DNA from: a virus | DNA: 64,000 bases | Virus record (IMG/VR): IMGVR_UViG_3300034072_000758 | Location: 248,001-312,000 of that record | Direction: 5' to 3' (one strand) | Part shown: positions 40,562 through 47,837 of the stretch, piece after piece | Position numbering within the stretch: the stretch's first letter is position 1 | Layout: every line of letters starts with the position of its first letter | Made by a program: the position numbers and the translations under genes | Notes under the pieces: generated by a model | What the model saw: the letters and a program-made list of their open reading frames with translations, nothing else | Told to the model about the DNA's origin: nothing | Databases searched by the model: none

Positions 40562-41659
40562 TTAAACGGGAAATGATAACTTGTTTTCGTCGTACTCTTC
40601 GTCTCCATCACCCCATTCGGCGTGACGTTCTTTCTGTGACTTCCTCGATTCAACAACAACGCGCTTGACCAATTCGCCATACATATGGCCGCAGTCATTG
40701 CCGTAATCTTGACCTGTGTAGACCATCGGTGAAAGTCGAATACCGATTGTCTCTAAACCACTGATAAAATTGGCGTATTTCAGATAATAATAAAATGATA
40801 CCTGAGACTCTTGGAGACCTTGGATACGAGAGAGCGAGAGAAGGAGTTCGCCCAATTGGCGGCGCGAGAAGACTGGATTATGAAAACTGCCGTAATCACC
40901 GAAGAAAAATTTCAGCTTGTCGCTATTATCAAAGAAACGGCGTTCCGCCTTCAATTCGGCAATCTCTTGCGTTATCTCAGTCGCAGACAATTCCGGGTCG
41001 TTGGCGATCTCAGCAATTTCAGCTTCGAGTTTTTCGAATGCCTTTACATATTCGGACCAATAAAGCTCTTTCAGCCGGGGATTCTTACCATTCCAATCCG
41101 GGGTATTCTCGTAGATGTCGGCCAGAGCGTCATATGCTGTCTCGCTTACTACAAAGCGCGTGAGCAAGGCTGGTTGATTGTGGTGATTGATGAACATACG
41201 ATTGTCGTGGAAGTGTTCTTCTAACTCTTCCCATATGGAGTGAAGAACATCCCATGTGGGCGCAATTTCGGATGAAGGCACAAAACCCCGATCTTTAATC
41301 AATGCCTGAACATCAACCGCTTTCTGATGAACGGGATTGTTGCCCGCAACTACTTTAAGCGCGTAATAGTCCAATCCCGCCAAAAAATACATCATGGCTG
41401 TCATATTGTGAGCGTCTTCGGTCAGGACGAACGTGCCATAGTCGTTATACTTACCACGGAGGGGTAACCCGAACTCGTTCCAGAATGCGTTGTAATAGCA
41501 CGTAGAGTCGAAAGGCGCGCGAACCTTCACTTCATCCTTGCCGATAATGACGGTCGTTAAGCTATAATCGTTGTTTTGAAAAATGGGGATGATTACACAA
41601 GGCTGTTGCTCTTGGATCGATTGGTGTGTGACCGCGCATTGTGTAAGGAACGAACCCAT
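40562..41659 (-). CDS. large-phage hypothetical protein, 365 aa
   Basis: Not recognised by motif. Beta-rich start (QPCVIIPIFQNNDYSLTTVI), then a helical region with a coiled coil (KAFEKLEAEIAEIANDPELS). Acidic C-terminus. GGGG-type SD before the ATG and its own promoter with an internal palindrome (41685-41713). Some jumbo phages carry proteins of similar layout and unknown role. Confidence 0.55.
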   Translation of the reverse strand: MGSFLTQCAVTHQSIQEQQPCVIIPIFQNNDYSLTTVIIGKDEVKVRAPFDSTCYYNAFWNEFGLPLRGKYNDYGTFVLTEDAHNMTAMMYFLAGLDYYALKVVAGNNPVHQKAVDVQALIKDRGFVPSSEIAPTWDVLHSIWEELEEHFHDNRMFINHHNQPALLTRFVVSETAYDALADIYENTPDWNGKNPRLKELYWSEYVKAFEKLEAEIAEIANDPELSATEITQEIAELKAERRFFDNSDKLKFFFGDYGSFHNPVFSRRQLGELLLSLSRIQGLQESQVSFYYYLKYANFISGLETIGIRLSPMVYTGQDYGNDCGHMYGELVKRVVVESRKSQKERHAEWGDGDEEYDENKLSFPV

Positions 41660-41684
41660 TTGTAACCCCAGCTTGTTAAGAAAT

Positions 41685-41713
41685 TGTTAACCGAATTGCG
41701 TTCGGTTGTCAAA
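41685..41713 (-). promoter_or_regulatory. promoter with operator-like inverted repeat
   Basis: Reverse strand: TTTGACA (-35 at 41708-41713), about 17 bases, TTAACA (-10 at 41685-41690). The whole spacer is an inverted repeat: AACCGAA-CGCAA-TTCGGTT (41689-41707), a likely regulator site. Confidence 0.5.
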
Positions 41714-41732
41714 TCTCATTTCAAACATAAAA

Positions 41733-42107
41733 TCATTTGTAAGTCAACAATAGGTAAGAAAGAAAATCCCAAGCGGATTCGTCATCTGCCTCCGTATTAT
41801 AAATGTATGTTAATTTATCCATTCGTAGAAAAACAGAATTTCCACCCAACACTGTATATTGTGGATTGAAACCAGAGACATCCCACCCAATTACTATATA
41901 GGCGAACTGTTTCCCGTTTATGATGATGTGTAGCGAAAGGCTATCCGCGCGCTGGAACTGGTATACAAGTATGGGATGTCCGTGATAATTGACATCCCAT
42001 ACATTTTGTTTGACCTCGACAAGGTTTTCCTTACTCAAGCGCCATAGGTCTTGAACAAAAAATACCCAAGCCTCTTGGAGATTATAATTTTTGCTGACTT
42101 GTAACAT
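41733..42107 (-). CDS. hypothetical protein, C-terminal-helix paralog family
   Basis: 124 residues from MLQVSKNYNLQEAW at 42107, inside the end of nadE. Strands (VNYHGHPILVYQFQRADSLS) and the ending DDESAWDFLSYLLLTYK. Confidence 0.55.
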   Translation of the reverse strand: MLQVSKNYNLQEAWVFFVQDLWRLSKENLVEVKQNVWDVNYHGHPILVYQFQRADSLSLHIIINGKQFAYIVIGWDVSGFNPQYTVLGGNSVFLRMDKLTYIYNTEADDESAWDFLSYLLLTYK

Positions 42108-42966
42108 ATACACGGCACCCCATGATGATGCTATCGTAGTAACGTTGGCGGAAATCTTCGAGTTTTTTGTTCAGATGGAATCCACCGAACGGAAGCTCGT
42201 ATTTGAAACGGTTACGAAAGATGTTGTCCATGAACAGTTGCGGGTCGCCCAGCTTGCCGATAGTTTCACCGATTTTCATAATTTCGGGGATCGTCGGCTC
42301 ATATGCCAACCGAGCGATAAGTTCGATCTGATCATAATTGGCACCGATCATGGTATAATCGTTCACTTCCCCGGAAAACAGGAGGTCACCAGATGGAACG
42401 GCTTCTATGATCGATTGTGGCACACCGAGTTCCCGTGCCATTTGATAAACTTCGGACTTGTGAAGATGGCTGATCAGATAGAGGTCTTGAGCGGCGTCCG
42501 ACGCTTTGCCCCAGAAACCGAGGTAGGCGGCTTCATCGAAATTGGCCGTACCGACCACGACCGGTTTAAGGCCGTAGCAACGATATTCGGCAGCGACACC
42601 ATAGAAGATGGCGTTACGGATGATCGGAAGGGCGGCTTCGTTCATCGCACCTTCGGTCATGTCACAGTTCAGACGACCATCGGAAAGAACCGTGCCGAAG
42701 GGGAACTGGAAATTGACCGTCTTGGGCGTGGCGTTGCGGAAGATTTCGCAGAACTCGCGCGTATTGTTCCCGGCCTTGCTGGAATAGGTTTGGTTTGGAG
42801 CATTGGCGCAGACGAGAATGACGCGGATGCCAGCTTCGGACAGGATAGCCGCTGTGACGGCGCTGTCGATACCGCCTGAAAAGCCGACGATGGCCGTGTT
42901 CAGATCGCGGTCTTTGAACCATTGCTTTGTGAGACCTATGATATTTTCGCGCACTAGAATGCTCAT
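42082..42966 (-). CDS. nadE: ammonia-dependent NAD synthetase
   Basis: 294 residues, the size of the NH3-dependent single-domain type. It amidates nicotinic acid adenine dinucleotide to NAD with ATP. ATP-pyrophosphatase P-loop: VGFSGGIDSAVTAAIL (about residues 27-42). Further family features: GTANFDEAAYLGFWGKASDA (NaAD binding), DLYLISHLHKSEVYQMA and PSGDLLF. No glutaminase domain. This is the last step of the Preiss-Handler route whose other enzymes lie at 61322-64000. Confidence 0.95.
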   Translation of the reverse strand: MSILVRENIIGLTKQWFKDRDLNTAIVGFSGGIDSAVTAAILSEAGIRVILVCANAPNQTYSSKAGNNTREFCEIFRNATPKTVNFQFPFGTVLSDGRLNCDMTEGAMNEAALPIIRNAIFYGVAAEYRCYGLKPVVVGTANFDEAAYLGFWGKASDAAQDLYLISHLHKSEVYQMARELGVPQSIIEAVPSGDLLFSGEVNDYTMIGANYDQIELIARLAYEPTIPEIMKIGETIGKLGDPQLFMDNIFRNRFKYELPFGGFHLNKKLEDFRQRYYDSIIMGCRVYVTSQQKL

Positions 42967-42998
42967 AGAAAATGCTCCTATATTATTTCGATCTTTCT

Positions 42999-43026
42999 TT
43001 CATAGCATAGATTTCAAAAATGTAAA
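42999..43026 (-). promoter_or_regulatory. sigma70-type promoter of nadE
   Basis: Reverse strand: TTTACA (43021-43026), 16 bases, TATGAA (42999-43004), then a TATAGGAG leader before the ATG at 42966. Confidence 0.45.
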
Positions 43027-43032
43027 GTCATC

Positions 43033-43061
43033 TTGATTTACTTAATGATGTTTTGTATAAT
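43033..43061 (+). promoter_or_regulatory. sigma70 promoter
   Basis: TTGATT (43033-43038), 17 bases, TATAAT (43056-43061), followed by TGGAGA and the ATG at 43082. Confidence 0.6.
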
Positions 43062-43081
43062 AGGTTAATGGAGAATTAAAT

Positions 43082-43540
43082 ATGTTTGATCTGAATGGTA
43101 TATTGCCTGAGAGCTATCCCAATATATTGATAAAACTTACCGATCTTATGGATATTCCTGTATTAGTTGACGCTATTGAAAATATAGATAATGATTCAAA
43201 AACTATTCCAATGATGCTTCATTTGAGAGTGGGTGGGGCCTATGATCGCATGATTGCTTATTATTTCGACGCGATCAGAAATCTTCAAAAAACGGACAAA
43301 GAAATAGCATCTATGTTCGCTATCTCTTTAAAAGACGTATATTCTATGCGAGCGGGTATTTTTGAAGCGTGTCTGAAACGAGCGATACCCATGCTCTACC
43401 ATGACTATTTCCAACACAATAGGAGTGGTTGCGAATGGAGCTTCGAAACTTCCTACAGAAGGAAACTTATCGATACAAACTTGCGCAACCCTCACGCATT
43501 GTATATAAATAGCTTCATTCGTTTCCACAGGTACGCCTAA
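43082..43540 (+). CDS. helix-turn-helix-like protein
   Basis: 152 residues. TDKEIASMFAISLKDVYSMR (about residues 68-87) reads as a helix-turn-helix; flanks are helical and the C-terminus is basic and aromatic. Could be a phage regulator. GGAG site upstream. Confidence 0.55.
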   Translation: MFDLNGILPESYPNILIKLTDLMDIPVLVDAIENIDNDSKTIPMMLHLRVGGAYDRMIAYYFDAIRNLQKTDKEIASMFAISLKDVYSMRAGIFEACLKRAIPMLYHDYFQHNRSGCEWSFETSYRRKLIDTNLRNPHALYINSFIRFHRYA

Positions 43541-43543
43541 ATA
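43536..43543 (+). promoter_or_regulatory. T4-type late promoter box variant
   Basis: CCTAAATA, then TTCCC, then the ATG at 43549; five-base gap. A perfect TATAAATA also lies at 43504-43511 within the end of the previous gene and could give a longer transcript. Confidence 0.55.
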
Positions 43544-43548
43544 TTCCC

Positions 43549-43839
43549 ATGAGAGACATCCTAAACAAACTGAGCGGCTTAACCGAAAGTGAATCCTTGA
43601 CGCACGAGGATAAGAAATACGTATGCTATACGGAAGATAGCAACGGCAATCAGCTATCTCAATTTTATGGCGATGCTATCAACGATCTTCTCAAAGAAGC
43701 CCTTCGTTCGGATGACTCTGTTCATGTTGTGACTATATTCCGCAATGAGAATAACGAACACGTTGCTACTTATACTCGCACGGACGCGCCAACTCTTCGT
43801 GGTGATGGCTGGGAACTGATTAAACAAAATATTGGTTGA
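43549..43839 (+). CDS. small late protein with leader
   Basis: 96 residues: MRDILNKLSGLTE then Ser, compatible with a capsid-targeting leader (L-T-E cut). The body (KKYVCYTEDSNGNQLSQFYG; SVHVVTIFRNENNEHVATYT) is alpha/beta and unknown. No ART motif seen. Confidence 0.6.
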   Translation: MRDILNKLSGLTESESLTHEDKKYVCYTEDSNGNQLSQFYGDAINDLLKEALRSDDSVHVVTIFRNENNEHVATYTRTDAPTLRGDGWELIKQNIG

Positions 43840-43864
43840 TTTCGTAGACTAAGCTTTCTATAGT
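43836..43864 (+). promoter_or_regulatory. sigma70 promoter
   Basis: TTGATT (43836-43841), 17 bases, TATAGT (43859-43864). Downstream CTATAG repeats flank TCTTCCCA and the second joins TAGGAG, the SD of 43887, making a small hairpin. Confidence 0.55.
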
Positions 43865-43886
43865 CTTCCCACTATAGGAGTTCAGA

Positions 43887-44615
43887 ATGTCAGATACCGA
43901 GGTTAGCCCATCGCATTGGATGCTTGAGCCAGATGCTCGCATTTTCAAGCACATAGGCTATGATCTCAATCCTTCCAAAATGCGAATGATGATGGAGTTT
44001 GCCGAGAACTTCAACCAATCAAAATTCAATGATGGTAAGCATGTATCTGGGCGCGATCTGATCTTTAATTTTTTCAGCATACCCGATAAAAGCGTTCGTG
44101 CCGAGATTGGTGATGAATTGCTCAACTTTATCATTGGGCCGTGTGCCGAACGCTATAAGGTCAACAATGACCTGAAACTGTTCACCGATCTTGTCAAATT
44201 TCCTCTTCTATACACACTCGTGGAAGTCTTGTCTCTTGGGCTTCTTCCAACAAGTGCTCGTAAAGACTTCTATCCAAAATTCCTCGATCTGGGAGATACG
44301 TTCTCCCCGGAGATTCCCAATATCGAAATGGGGCCGTTGGGGCTTGTCGTCAATCCCGATCCGCTATGGGAAGCGCGAACACAGGTCTTCGGGCTTCTCG
44401 CCGAGGTATGCGCACCGATCTTTGATGAAGCTGGGTCCGGGGAGATTGCTGAGATCGCCCGCAAGATCATCGCTGATAACCCGGCGCAAGCGGACAAGGC
44501 CAGAGAGGATCAAAAGCTGGTGGGATGGTTCATGGGCCAAGTCATGAAACAGCTTAAGACCAAGACCGATCCTAACGCTGTTCGAGCGGTCGTAATCGAA
44601 GAGTTGTCCAAATGA
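43887..44615 (+). CDS. protein with GatB/YqeY-like C-terminal domain
   Basis: 242 residues. Residues 1-180 are unrecognised. The end (ARKIIADNPAQADKAREDQK, then GWFMGQVMKQLKTKTDPNAV and a final helix) matches the GatB/YqeY tail (N-P...G-x-x-x-x-G-F-x-x-G-Q-V-M-K...P), which contacts tRNA in the amidotransferase GatB. In a phage with ArgRS, TilS-like and release-factor genes it may act on tRNA, but this is inference. TAGGAG site; overlaps the next gene. Confidence 0.65.
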   Translation: MSDTEVSPSHWMLEPDARIFKHIGYDLNPSKMRMMMEFAENFNQSKFNDGKHVSGRDLIFNFFSIPDKSVRAEIGDELLNFIIGPCAERYKVNNDLKLFTDLVKFPLLYTLVEVLSLGLLPTSARKDFYPKFLDLGDTFSPEIPNIEMGPLGLVVNPDPLWEARTQVFGLLAEVCAPIFDEAGSGEIAEIARKIIADNPAQADKAREDQKLVGWFMGQVMKQLKTKTDPNAVRAVVIEELSK

Positions 44616-44986
44616 AGATAGGCGATGTGGAAGCCGATACGGCGTTCTGGGTAAGATTTTGGAACGTTACTCCGACAGAGGGATACCTAAAACACTGGAA
44701 TGGTAGAACGATCCGCCTGATAAAAGCGCGTCACCAGATGCGAGACAGCATAGGGATGTATTCTTTCTATTATCGTCTCGATCTCCATATTTACGGGATG
44801 ATGCGTTGCTATGTATCTTGGAATACAAGGCGCGTGTTGCCCGGTGTTGATCATCCGTCAATTGAGTTTTATGGCCCGACGCCCATTGAGAAAAATTTCA
44901 AGAAATCTTGGATAAAATTCTACAAGGACTGTAATGTCAACGAAGTTCAAGACATCATGGTTATGGCTATGATGGGTATACTTTAA
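44612..44986 (+). CDS. hypothetical protein, C-terminal-helix paralog family
   Basis: 124 residues; ATGA-coupled. Strands in the middle (YSFYYRLDLHIYGMMRCYVS) and the ending NEVQDIMVMAMMGIL. Confidence 0.6.
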   Translation: MKIGDVEADTAFWVRFWNVTPTEGYLKHWNGRTIRLIKARHQMRDSIGMYSFYYRLDLHIYGMMRCYVSWNTRRVLPGVDHPSIEFYGPTPIEKNFKKSWIKFYKDCNVNEVQDIMVMAMMGIL

Positions 44987-45032
44987 CCCTTGCTTAATTC
45001 CAAAACGCTTGATTTAACAGAGGGTCTTGTGG

Positions 45033-45040
45033 TATAAATA
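45033..45040 (+). promoter_or_regulatory. T4-type late promoter box with leader
   Basis: Perfect TATAAATA. Unlike the leaderless cases, about 38 bases lie between it and the start codon. TTGATT 18 bases upstream (from 45009) could also make it a sigma70 promoter. Confidence 0.55.
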
Positions 45041-45044
45041 CTGT

Positions 45045-45065
45045 ACGGCCCTTAAGGCCGTTTTT
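45045..45065 (+). terminator. 5' stem-loop or attenuator of the release factor gene
   Basis: ACGGCC-CTTAA-GGCCGT followed by TTTT. The predicted start of transcription falls at the base of the stem. It may end upstream transcripts or cap the release factor mRNA with a stable 5' hairpin. Confidence 0.55.
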
Positions 45066-45078
45066 ATGGAGTATCACG

Positions 45079-45762
45079 ATGAAGTATAATATCGAGATTC
45101 GCTCCGCCGAAGGTGGGAGCGATAGTCAGCTTTTCGTAGCTGATCTGGCCAATGCTTATGCCAAACTCTTCAACTCGAAGGGTTGAAAGCACCGTGTCGT
45201 AAAAGAGAGACCGAGCGACACAGGTTTCTTCGAAATCACCATAGAGGTCAATGGTGAAAATCTCAAACAATTAAAGAATGAAGCTGGTGGACACCGTATC
45301 CAACGTGTTCCACCAACGGAAAAACGTGGCCGGGTACATACCAGTACCGTAACGGTCGCGGTGATCGATGCTGACCAGACGCAGGATACTGCCGACGAAC
45401 AGTTCGAATACCGTTGGTTCTCAGGCACCGGGGCTGGTGGTCAACACCGTAACAAGCACCAGAACTGCCTAGAGCTTACACACGTCGCCACAGGCATCAA
45501 ACAGAGCGCCCACGGGCGTTGTCGAGAAAGCAACAAGCGTGAGGCTCTGGACGCCATCAGGGCGAAGCTACAGAGCCATTATGCGGGTCAGTTTGGTGTC
45601 AAGAAGAATACGGATCGTTCCAGTCAGATCGGATCGGGAATGCGCGGGGACAAGCGCCGCACATATCGTTTCCAAGATGATTCGGTGGTCGATCATGAAA
45701 CCAATAAAGCCACGTCCTGCCGGTCTCTAATGAAGGGGAAGTTTGACGAGCTTTGGTCCTAA
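45079..45762 (+). CDS. RF1-like peptide chain release factor with in-frame UGA
   Basis: ATG at 45079 with GGAG upstream. Codons 1-35 read MKYNIEIRSAEGGSD...; codon 36 (45184-45186) is TGA in the same frame, and the frame then stays open to 45762. Read through, the protein is 227 residues. It has E-I-R-S-A-E-G-G-S-D (class I factor core), GGHRIQRVPPTEKRGRVHTS with the P-x-T tripeptide of RF1 (UAA/UAG readers), and GTGAGGQHRNK with the catalytic GGQ. The usual N-terminal domain 1 is absent. The UGA sits where relatives have a conserved Trp (A-x-x-x-G-W-K/R). Alternatives: pseudogene, or expression gated by UGA decoding. Confidence 0.8.
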
Positions 45763-46076
45763 GCGACACCCGGAGCGGGGTTCTTATCCCGCTCCATATT
45801 CGTTCGGATGCGCCCACGTAGAATGTTTTTGGCGTGAGTGAAATATATGGTTTCGTTCTCAGTAAAGAAGTCGAAAGAGACAATCTCTTTTATGAGAGAA
45901 TGGTACGCCCATTTCCGCACCAAATCGTCTTCGATCTTAGATATACCGACGATCATGTTACTGTAGTGGTTCACGAAGCTGGCGATTTTTCGCACCCGTA
46001 CATCATCGGGCGCTTTTACCAGCATGTCGGCCAGATTGATCGCGGCTTGAGAATTTCCGAAAGTCGTGGGGTTCAT
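45759..46076 (-). CDS. hypothetical helical protein, 105 aa
   Basis: Contains AAINLADMLVKAPDDVRVRK and a basic C-terminus. Overlaps the release factor stop by four bases and the upstream gene by four. Function unknown. Confidence 0.55.
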   Translation of the reverse strand: MNPTTFGNSQAAINLADMLVKAPDDVRVRKIASFVNHYSNMIVGISKIEDDLVRKWAYHSLIKEIVSFDFFTENETIYFTHAKNILRGRIRTNMERDKNPAPGVA

Positions 46077-46675
46077 ACGTGTAACATTACCTTCATTAGG
46101 TCTTCTTCTAGTTTGGTCATGTCACCACAAACAATCAAGGGTGTGTTGACAATAATACCATGCGGGGGTGATTTGCCCCAGCGCCCGATGCTTCCGTTTT
46201 CGGTCTCAACATATAGAACTTTGATCGGGATTTTAGAACGATTTGATGTTTGATAATGACTATAACCGGAATCGCGGAAATGCCTATCCCATTCATTCTC
46301 GCGTTGTCTTTGCTTATATTCTTCGTCCACATAATGAGTACGAAAAGACGGTCCCTTAAAGCTAGGGCGTGTTTCTATCACCGCATTTCCTTCGCGGTCA
46401 TATGTATGTTTAATTGCGAAATCTGGGTAATCTTTGATATGGTCTTCGATCCGGCGCAGAAAAGTTTCAAATGTGGTGAAATCGAAAGAGATTTTCTTCG
46501 CATCGATCCACTGACCAAAACTTATGTACGAGTCCTCGTCAGATAAGGATTTGTGTCTATTATATTTGGCTTCTTCGGCCTCAAACCAGACGCTCGAACG
46601 TTCTTCTTCACGATCAATGCTGGCCGTGAACCAGATAGTCAATAAGACAGCAACAACCCCTAGTGCGATCCACAT
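46073..46675 (-). CDS. membrane-anchored C-terminal-helix family protein
   Basis: 200 residues. MWIALGVVAVLLTIWFTA is a membrane anchor. The body is charged, then beta-rich, and ends DMTKLEEDLMKVMLHV, the family ending. It abuts the upstream gene (stop 46676). Confidence 0.6.
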   Translation of the reverse strand: MWIALGVVAVLLTIWFTASIDREEERSSVWFEAEEAKYNRHKSLSDEDSYISFGQWIDAKKISFDFTTFETFLRRIEDHIKDYPDFAIKHTYDREGNAVIETRPSFKGPSFRTHYVDEEYKQRQRENEWDRHFRDSGYSHYQTSNRSKIPIKVLYVETENGSIGRWGKSPPHGIIVNTPLIVCGDMTKLEEDLMKVMLHV

Positions 46676-47125
46676 TTACTTCAAAGCCGCTATTTCTCTG
46701 TAAACCAGTTCGATAGAACGAATATTTTCAAGAATTTCGTTCGTTGGCTTAAGCGCATGGGCGATACGGGCGGCTGTCTGAAAGATCATTTCTTCATTAG
46801 CCAGATCACCAGTACCATTCTCCTTACGAAGCAATTCACGAATTTCAGCCCAATCCGCGTCATAGCGGGATTGAATGGCATTCTTGGATGCTTCGTAAGT
46901 CGCCACTTCGGCGCGATAATTTAACAATTCCGTCTTGGCGTTTTCGAGTTCTTCGTCCGTGAAATTGGCGAGGCTCTTTGCCAGCAGTGGCGACGGGATA
47001 GGGGCAATCGGATTTGCCATGCGGGGGAAGAAATGGCCCGCATTCAGCTTGGCCCTCAGTGTCGTAGGTTCGGTGCGATCTTTGTGGTCGATCTCTACTT
47101 CGAAATTGAGGTAATCAGGATTCAT
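46676..47125 (-). CDS. hypothetical coiled-coil protein, 149 aa
   Basis: N-terminal strands (MNPDYLNFEVEIDHKDR) and a long helix with coiled-coil character (DEELENAKTELLNYRAEVAT). Heads an operon with a structured 5' leader (47126-47228). The SD is AGGGGCGAG. Function unknown. Confidence 0.6.
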   Translation of the reverse strand: MNPDYLNFEVEIDHKDRTEPTTLRAKLNAGHFFPRMANPIAPIPSPLLAKSLANFTDEELENAKTELLNYRAEVATYEASKNAIQSRYDADWAEIRELLRKENGTGDLANEEMIFQTAARIAHALKPTNEILENIRSIELVYREIAALK

Positions 47126-47146
47126 TACTCGCCCCTAAAATGACTT

Positions 47147-47194
47147 GTCCCGACTACATGGCTTTGGGGGGGGGGTGGACCATGTAGCCGGGAC
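47147..47194 (-). promoter_or_regulatory. structured leader: 15-bp hairpin with C-tract loop
   Basis: Arms at 47147-47161 and 47180-47194 pair over 15 bp (one G-U in the reverse-strand RNA). The 18-base loop carries ten consecutive C. The SD of 47125 (AGGGGCG) lies 16 bases downstream, so C-loop/G-SD pairing could form a pseudoknot. A second weaker hairpin (GGCTT...AAGCGCC, 47205-47232) precedes it. Confidence 0.55.
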
Positions 47195-47234
47195 TTGCTC
47201 AACCAGAAAGGCGCTTACCCTCTGGGAGAAGCCT

Positions 47235-47263
47235 ACTATGATAGATGGATGACTCCGTGTCAA
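47235..47263 (-). promoter_or_regulatory. sigma70-type promoter
   Basis: Reverse strand: GTTGACA (-35 at 47258-47263), then a weak -10 near 47235-47240 (CATAGT). It gives a leader of about 100 bases before the ATG at 47125. Confidence 0.4.
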
Positions 47264-47290
47264 CACTTATTTTCAAACTTTTTGTGTTTG

Positions 47291-47298
47291 AATAAATA
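47291..47298 (+). promoter_or_regulatory. T4-type late promoter box
   Basis: AATAAATA, TGTGT, ATG at 47304. The alternative ATG at 47298 overlaps the box. Confidence 0.65.
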
Positions 47299-47303
47299 TG
47301 TGT

Positions 47304-47837
47304 ATGATCGATTTAGAAAAGATACAGGAATCCCAACACCTTTTGGATGTTCTTCTACAGATGGAAGACGTTCTCGACTCGTTGGATTTGTACGTTTTTG
47401 AGAACTGGTATAATGGCGAGATCATTGATGGTCCGAACATCAAGAGATACTGGCTCGATTTCACGTTAAAATACGCATGGGACAAGCAACCAGACGATAA
47501 AGCTGCTTATCGTCTTATGAAACATGGTATTCGTGTATCCTTTGATAAGATGAGATATTCTAAGGGTAAGGAAGAACCGGAGATCGTTGAAGATGAAGAC
47601 GATGAAGAAAAGGTATTTCTTGCTGTAAAGATCAGTATACCTCGTATGCTTTGCGTACAAATTGCCGACGAAGAACTTGACTTCTACGATGAAGAAATTG
47701 ATGCGGAGGACGTTTCTGACGCTAAGGACTCTGACATCGAGAGTGAAGACGAATATTATGGAGACCAAGAAGGCGACGATGATATGAACGCCGACGCAGA
47801 AGGAGAGGCCCCAGATGACCAAGAAAAACCTCAGTGA
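47304..47837 (+). CDS. acidic virion-type protein with leader
   Basis: 177 residues: MIDLEKIQE then Ser (I-Q-E cut). Then LYVFENWYNGEIIDGPNIKR, RLMKHGIRVSFDKM and AVKISIPRML, a pattern seen in structural or accessory proteins of T4-like and marine phages. The C-terminal 50 residues are very acidic (DEEIDAEDVSDAKDSDIESE). It overlaps the next gene by 23 bases; the three genes to 49935 form a late operon. Confidence 0.65.
   Translation: MIDLEKIQESQHLLDVLLQMEDVLDSLDLYVFENWYNGEIIDGPNIKRYWLDFTLKYAWDKQPDDKAAYRLMKHGIRVSFDKMRYSKGKEEPEIVEDEDDEEKVFLAVKISIPRMLCVQIADEELDFYDEEIDAEDVSDAKDSDIESEDEYYGDQEGDDDMNADAEGEAPDDQEKPQ

Noticed and set aside
43504-43511. TATAAATA as a leaderless promoter for a gene at 43517
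   Set aside because: No ATG or GTG follows at the right distance, and it lies within the coding end of the previous gene. At most it is a second upstream start for the gene at 43549.
47166-47175. Ten-base G-run as an assembly error
   Set aside because: It is the loop of a long inverted repeat and therefore probably real, although its exact length should be checked in reads. I kept it as a finding.
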